Shown here: piece after piece, positions 36,533 to 40,235 of the stretch | How positions within the stretch are numbered: the stretch's first letter is position 1 | How the letters are laid out: each line of letters starts with the position of its first letter | Origin: Cytophagaceae bacterium | GTDB lineage: Bacteria; Bacteroidota; Bacteroidia; Cytophagales; Spirosomataceae | DNA: 40,235 nt | Reading direction: 5' to 3' | NCBI GenBank assembly: GCA_947450365.1 | Contig: CANFVE010000024.1 | Coordinates: 1-40,235, forward strand | Made by a program: the position numbers and the translations under genes | The notes under the pieces: model-generated | What the model was told of the DNA's origin: nothing | The model's database searches: none | What the model saw: the letters and a program-made list of their open reading frames with translations, nothing else

Positions 36533-36796
36533 TCAATCCTCTGTATGGTGATTTACATCCAAGCCATGATTTTTCCACACTTCCCTGACAATGTATAAAA
36601 AATTGCCCTGAGGGTCATAACAAATGGACACTAGCACTTGATCATTTTCCCATGTAACGAGCAGAGTATTTCCTAAATCTTCGATCCGTACATGCATTAG
36701 TTTAATGGAATCCAATAGTTGCTGGCATGTATATAACGATAAATCGCCTAAACGAGCAATTTCTGAAAATCCATCAGATTCAGGATGTAGATTCAT
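36533..36796 (-). CDS. small protein of unknown function
   Basis: An 87-residue open frame in the gap between the membrane sensor-like gene and the GT9 gene. No signal peptide, membrane segment or known family was recognised. The predicted mix of one helix (TCQQLLDSIKLMHVRIEDL) and strands (TLLVTWEN, QVLVSICYD, NFLYIVREVW) looks like a genuine folded protein, and no better gene competes for this stretch. The ATG at 36796 is the first in frame; the gap to the gene upstream is 86 bases. Confidence 0.55.
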   Translation of the reverse strand: MNLHPESDGFSEIARLGDLSLYTCQQLLDSIKLMHVRIEDLGNTLLVTWENDQVLVSICYDPQGNFLYIVREVWKNHGLDVNHHTED

Positions 36797-36882
36797 ATCA
36801 GGATATAGAAATAAGGAGTCAAGAATTCAAAACTCGAATCAAAAGACAGAAAAAACTAAAAAAATTAGATTATTTAAGTGAT

Positions 36883-38256
36883 TCACAGATGCAATACTTG
36901 TTTGATTTTTACAAAATCCGTGGGTGAAATGGAATACATGAGGAAACGTTTGTCTTCAAACGAAGTGACACGGATTAAGGCTTCAGGAATGGCATGGTGG
37001 ACTTTAAAATGATGGTTGATTTGATTGATCATTTTAGAGCGATATTGACGTTGGGAATCGAAAGAGCGTTGGGATAAGCCCATCAATTCCGTAATTTCTT
37101 CAGAGCTGAATTGATAGTCAGGACCTTTTTCGATGCAGCGTTTCAAAAAGCCTTCCGCTTCGATCGAAAGCCCTTCAAAATAAATGGCCCCAATGGATTG
37201 CTTATTGGCTCTGCGCCAGAACCAATAATTTCCAAACAGACTTAATATCAGCAAAATTCCTCCTAAGGCAAAGCCAAACCAAGCGAATGGGACAGGTGGT
37301 CGAGTGGAATAAAAGGGACCTATTTCACGCGAATCACTCAACAATTTCGTAACATCCATAGAATCTAGATTCGTGTAATGGGAATTAGTGGGTGTCTCCA
37401 CTTGATAGGAATACAACATCGAACCTTTTTCGCTTATGATGAAACCTGGATTAAAAAAATTCGGTTTAAGGCCTTGGTATTCGTACAACTTATTATTGAC
37501 CGGATCAATGATTAGCAAGGGGGAAGACTTGGGAATCACAAATAAATCCTGAATAAAAATGGCCTCTAAGGCATGCATACCTGCTTCTTGAAGATTTTTA
37601 TGAGGCACCCAGCCTAAGGTGTTCCATGATTTTTTATTAAAATCATAGGTAAATAATTTTAATCGATTTATATCAACCGGTTTTTGAATAAAATAATCCG
37701 GCAATTCTAACACAAAGAGCTGGTCTTTCCTTTTTGAATAGCCTGAAAAATTTTCTAAAATACGAGCGTGACCCTGCAACGGAATTTGAACCTGTTCCCA
37801 TTCTTTCACGGAAGTACTAAAATAGGTTTCAATATTATTGTATTGCCAAAAACCTAAGCCTCCAAAAGAATAAAGCGTATCCTTACGAATGAATTGGAGA
37901 GAACCAAAATTATATCCTCTGAAATAGGTTTTGTCGAGCCGCCGAAAAATAAGTTTTAATGGGTCAAATTCATACAACTGGCCCGTACCCGAAATCGTTA
38001 TCCAATAATTCCCTGATTTTGAAAATACCCGATAGGCAAAAGGAGATGGCAATTCCCCTAAATTCACATCTTGAAAATCAATAGCATCTACTTTCTCCCA
38101 ATGATTCAGCGTCCTTTCCCGCCAGAATTCTTTAGTTTTGAGATCAATGCGCTCCCGAATGCGTAAGGTAGGATTCGTATACTCTATGTCAGCTGAATAC
38201 AGATTCAGCGAAATCGATACGAGTAAGGCAACAAACACACGGCAACAAAAGCGCAT
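36883..38256 (-). CDS. membrane protein with periplasmic propeller-like domain and cytosolic tail
   Basis: A 457-residue protein: signal peptide (about 1-22), a beta-rich extracytoplasmic part (about 25-315) with kelch-like blocks (WITISGTGQLYEFD, TLYSFGGLGFWQYNN, LLIIDPVNNKLYEY), one transmembrane segment (about 323-347) and a 110-residue cytosolic tail. The tail holds FSSEEITELMGLSQRSFDSQ, which resembles a helix-turn-helix-like module with an adjacent basic RQYRSKM. The layout suggests a one-component sensor reporting an outside signal to the cell interior, but no family was recognised and DNA binding is unproven. A large dyad (38333-38366) lies 77 bases upstream. Confidence 0.75.
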   Translation of the reverse strand: MRFCCRVFVALLVSISLNLYSADIEYTNPTLRIRERIDLKTKEFWRERTLNHWEKVDAIDFQDVNLGELPSPFAYRVFSKSGNYWITISGTGQLYEFDPLKLIFRRLDKTYFRGYNFGSLQFIRKDTLYSFGGLGFWQYNNIETYFSTSVKEWEQVQIPLQGHARILENFSGYSKRKDQLFVLELPDYFIQKPVDINRLKLFTYDFNKKSWNTLGWVPHKNLQEAGMHALEAIFIQDLFVIPKSSPLLIIDPVNNKLYEYQGLKPNFFNPGFIISEKGSMLYSYQVETPTNSHYTNLDSMDVTKLLSDSREIGPFYSTRPPVPFAWFGFALGGILLILSLFGNYWFWRRANKQSIGAIYFEGLSIEAEGFLKRCIEKGPDYQFSSEEITELMGLSQRSFDSQRQYRSKMINQINHHFKVHHAIPEALIRVTSFEDKRFLMYSISPTDFVKIKQVLHL

Positions 38257-38332
38257 AAATCAGGACAAAAAATGGTTTATTTGCCATATTAAAAATTTAA
38301 ATGTTGAAACGCTTATAATAGGCTGACTATTT

Positions 38333-38366
38333 CATGTGAAATATGTGAATAACATATTTTCACATG
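38333..38366. repeat. interrupted 14-base dyad upstream of the sensor-like gene
   Basis: CATGTGAAATATGT (38333-38346) and ACATATTTTCACATG (38352-38366) are complementary apart from one bulged T, around the centre GAATA. An inner dyad AAATATGT-GAATA-ACATATTT (38339-38359) is perfect, and TATTTCA-TG-TGAAATA (38328-38343) overlaps it. No T-run follows on either strand, so an operator is likelier than a terminator. The rest of the 233-base gap (38257-38489) shows nothing definite. Confidence 0.5.
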
Positions 38367-38489
38367 ATTTAAAGGCTGGTTTGGGTGGAGAATATTTCAC
38401 GAAGATTCCCTAGTGTCACTGAATGCTTGAGATATCTTTGTTGATCAATTTGAAAGACGAACGAACATGTTATACAGGAATTTTAAAAG

Positions 38490-38813
38490 CTATTTTTTGA
38501 CTAATTCATAGGAATGCTGAATGAATTCCTTCAATTGGCTCGCCGACAAACGACCATCTATATAGATCGTATTCCAATGTTTCTTATTCATGTGATAGCC
38601 TGGCAAAATGCAATCCGGATAGGATTCCCGAAGCGCGATGGCCCTTTCTGGGTCACATTTGACATTAAAGCGAATGGGGTGGTCTTCTAGGCCAACCAAT
38701 AAAAACATTTTCGTTTTCCGTTTAAACACCAAATGATCCGGCCCAAAGGGCTGACATTCCTCCACGTCTGGAAAGCTCAAACAATAATCACGTATTTCGT
38801 CTAAGTACATCAT
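38490..38813 (-). CDS. MmcQ/YjbR family protein
   Basis: A 107-residue cytosolic protein with the CyaY-like fold of the MmcQ/YjbR family, annotated as DNA-binding on weak grounds. Motifs are FPDVEECQPFGPDHLVFK, FNVKCDPERAIALRESYP and GYHMNKKHWNTIYIDG, matching the family from end to end. Its physiological role is unknown. The ATG at 38813 overlaps the sialidase stop by one base (TAATG), suggesting translational coupling; an ATG one codon further in is equally possible. Confidence 0.9.
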   Translation of the reverse strand: MMYLDEIRDYCLSFPDVEECQPFGPDHLVFKRKTKMFLLVGLEDHPIRFNVKCDPERAIALRESYPDCILPGYHMNKKHWNTIYIDGRLSASQLKEFIQHSYELVKK

Positions 38814-39973
38814 TAGGGCTTCTTCCAGGGAATGGCGGAGAAAACGATTTGCTGATAATCATTTCGCTCGTATATGATTCCAACTGTCTTTTTATTCACC
38901 TTCACCAAATCCGAATATGCCGCAAAATCATGTTTGGCTTCTTCCTCCGTGGCGCCTTTGGCGATAAGGATGGCTGTAGGCCAGGTTTTTCCGTCGTCAA
39001 AGGAGATGCGAAGGGTGAGTTGGTCTCGTCGTTTGACATCTGCCGCATTCGAAAAAGCCAGGATGTTTTTCCCTTTCCAAGACCCGATCGTCAAAATACT
39101 CCCTTCACAAACCGGATCGGGCAATTGGGGATCAAAATAGGTTTCGGACCAGGATTCACCCCCATCTGAGCTGATGCCGACAATTCGCTGGCGAATATCT
39201 CCCCGCTGGTTTCGGATATTCATCATCAGACGCCCTCCCGAAATTTCTGCCGCGGAGGATTCATTGCTCCCAGGGATCTTGATAGATGCCCCGACGTGAA
39301 AGGTATCCCCATGGTCATCGGTATAAAATGTATGGGCCCGGTAATCAGAACCGCGTTCGCCGCGCGGGCCTTCGGAGTGATTGGCCGCCACGAGGATTCG
39401 TCCGGCCTGGGGACCTTGAGTGAATTGCAGCGCGTGGCCGGGGCCGTTGGCATAATGCCGCCAATCTTCCTGAAACTTATAAGATGGGGGCTGATTCGGT
39501 CGATGCACCTGGCTCGTGATATTCACCGCGGTGGACCAAGAAATACCCCCATCCGTAGACGTTTTGTACCACACCTCACGCAGCCCCTTCCCTTCTCGGA
39601 CTTCGTTTTCATGGTTGTTGCCCGTATTATAGAAAAGAAAAATCCGGCCTTTGGGAAAGCGTGGATCCGATTCATCTAGCACAGGTGTGGGATTCCCGGC
39701 CTGCAGAGCATCGTAATCCACGAGCGTTTGGAGTGCGGACCAGGTGCGGCCATGGTCTCGGGAAGTTTTCAGGACGATATTGATGTCGCCATAATCTCCT
39801 GAACCATGCACACGGCCTTCGGCGAAAGCCAACAAATGTCCTTGTTTGTTTTGGATGATAGCGGGAATGCGGTAGGTTTTATGGCCTTCGGTGCCGGAGG
39901 TGAAAACGGGAACAAAGGGCTGTTGGGCTTGGGCGTACCAAGCTATCAATAGAAATAATAATATTTTTTTCAT
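38813..39973 (-). CDS. secreted exo-alpha-sialidase (GH33)
   Basis: Removes terminal sialic acids (or related nonulosonic acids) from glycoconjugates. The 386 residues start with a signal peptide ending AQAQ, then the YRIPA motif (first arginine of the binding triad) and a SGDYGDI loop with the probable acid/base Asp. Five Asp-box repeats follow (SRDHGRTW, STDGGISW, TDDHGDTF, SSDGGESW, SFDDGKTW), and a C-terminal AAYSDLVKV...GIIYERND segment is consistent with the catalytic Tyr/Glu pair. The six-bladed propeller is complete and of normal length. No sialic-acid transporter or lyase lies nearby, so it may only uncover underlying sugars. Confidence 0.92.
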   Translation of the reverse strand: MKKILLFLLIAWYAQAQQPFVPVFTSGTEGHKTYRIPAIIQNKQGHLLAFAEGRVHGSGDYGDINIVLKTSRDHGRTWSALQTLVDYDALQAGNPTPVLDESDPRFPKGRIFLFYNTGNNHENEVREGKGLREVWYKTSTDGGISWSTAVNITSQVHRPNQPPSYKFQEDWRHYANGPGHALQFTQGPQAGRILVAANHSEGPRGERGSDYRAHTFYTDDHGDTFHVGASIKIPGSNESSAAEISGGRLMMNIRNQRGDIRQRIVGISSDGGESWSETYFDPQLPDPVCEGSILTIGSWKGKNILAFSNAADVKRRDQLTLRISFDDGKTWPTAILIAKGATEEEAKHDFAAYSDLVKVNKKTVGIIYERNDYQQIVFSAIPWKKP

Positions 39974-40041
39974 GCCTCAAGGTTTAAGGCAAATTAAAAG
40001 AAAAAAAGGAAATTTAGTACCTATCTGAGACCTTAAAATGC

Positions 40042-40074
40042 AAAAGCCTGACAATCATCGATTATCAGGCTTTT
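40042..40074. terminator. hairpin terminator between tRNA-Arg and sialidase genes
   Basis: AAAAGCCTGA (40042-40051) pairs with TCAGGCTTTT (40065-40074). On the minus strand, 3' of the tRNA, it is followed by T4; on the plus strand by a longer T-run. It most likely ends the tRNA transcript. Confidence 0.75.
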
Positions 40075-40087
40075 TTATTTATTTCAG

Positions 40088-40161
40088 TGATCGCGTAGGG
40101 ATTCGAACCCCAAACCTTCTCATCCGTAGTGAGATGCTCTATCCAATTGAGCTACGCAACC
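40088..40161 (-). tRNA. tRNA-Arg (anticodon ACG)
   Basis: A complete 74-base cloverleaf on the minus strand: acceptor GGTTGCG/CGCGATC (two G-T pairs), D-arm GCTC/GAGC, anticodon stem TCTCA/TGAGA with loop CTACGGA, and T-arm TGGGG/CCCTA with loop TTCGAAT. The anticodon ACG reads CGN arginine codons, presumably after A34-to-inosine editing. The discriminator is A, and CCA is not encoded. Confidence 0.95.
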
Positions 40162-40178
40162 ATACCCCGAAGGGACTG

Positions 40179-40186
40179 CAAAGGTA
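40179..40186 (-). promoter_or_regulatory. -7 box TACCTTTG of tRNA-Arg
   Basis: A perfect TAnnTTTG match 17 bases upstream of the mature tRNA 5' end. A T-rich stretch sits at the expected -33 position, but without an exact TTTG. Confidence 0.65.
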
Positions 40187-40235
40187 GAATTTCTTTGGGA
40201 AAATGAAAAGAATCCCCCTAAAAAATTTAATAAAA

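Noticed and set aside
36727..36927. A 66-codon plus-strand open frame with a lysine-rich segment
   Set aside because: It lies antisense to the 5' end of one gene and the 3' end of another, with no promoter or recognisable domain; the K-rich part reflects an A-rich intergenic stretch.
38335..38364. TGTGA and TCACA half-sites resembling a CRP/FNR site
   Set aside because: The half-sites are 20 bases apart (or 11 using the inner TGTGA), not the 6 that CRP needs; the region is better described as a plain dyad.
1..40235. CRISPR arrays, insertion sequences, phage genes or riboswitches
   Set aside because: No regularly spaced repeats, transposase or integrase motifs, or recognisable riboswitch folds were seen; intergenic gaps are too short for most of them.

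Overview
This window looks like a chromosomal segment from a free-living member of the Bacteroidota, most likely Cytophagales (Spirosomaceae-like). That placement is inferred from gene content and signals. Promoters fit the Bacteroidota pattern (a -7 box TAnnTTTG, sometimes with TTTG about 20 bases upstream). Shine-Dalgarno sites are essentially absent. TonB-dependent outer-membrane proteins, Tat-exported Gfo/Idh/MocA oxidoreductases, DUF1080, ThuA and a PVC-type heme-binding protein are all typical of sugar-degrading Bacteroidota. Coding density is very high: no gap exceeds about 235 bases. No CRISPR array, insertion sequence, integrase, prophage gene or rRNA was seen. One tRNA is present.

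Layout. 1-6715 (minus): the 5' part of clpB, a secreted acetyl-esterase-like protein, and a large hybrid histidine kinase whose gene overlaps the esterase gene. 6787-10736 (plus): a compact housekeeping run of rsmA/ksgA, mgtE, dtd, a MazG-like pyrophosphohydrolase and a D-2-hydroxyacid dehydrogenase. 10781-18404 (minus): a lipoprotein, a FecA-like TonB receptor, and an overlapping pair made of a plug-less outer-membrane barrel and a 1011-residue TPR protein. 18551-20848 (plus): a DUF1566-like protein, a DUF1080 (3-keto-glycoside hydrolase-like) protein and a barrel-like envelope protein.

20845-26146 (minus): a four-gene operon of HpcH/HpaI aldolase, a large uncharacterised glycosidase-like protein, a six-hairpin glycosidase-like protein and a Tat-exported metallophosphoesterase. 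It is driven from a promoter with a striking palindrome in its spacer and is divergent from a DEAD-box helicase gene (26242-27468). 27557-33862 (minus): a second four-gene operon of a periplasmic PVC-type cytochrome c/propeller protein, a ThuA protein, a sugar isomerase/epimerase and a GH109-type Gfo/Idh protein. Upstream, and separated by a clear terminator, lies another Tat-exported Gfo/Idh protein (33973-35424). 35485-38256 (minus): a GT9 glycosyltransferase, a small unknown protein, and a membrane protein with a periplasmic propeller-like part and a cytosolic tail. 38490-40161 (minus): a MmcQ/YjbR protein, a GH33 sialidase and tRNA-Arg(ACG).

Functional reading (inference). The middle of the window is devoted to carbohydrate use. 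Periplasmic NAD-type oxidoreductase folds, a c-type cytochrome, DUF1080, ThuA and an epimerase together resemble the oxidative (3-keto) glycoside pathway known from Bacteroidota. The aldolase/glycosidase operon suggests use of sugar acids. Sialidase and GH109 genes point to amino-sugar-rich glycans. The most interesting unexplained signals are the palindrome at 26201-26216 and a 14-16 base leader motif (TTTAAATAGGTTTAAA type) that recurs just before the start codons of at least four minus-strand genes.
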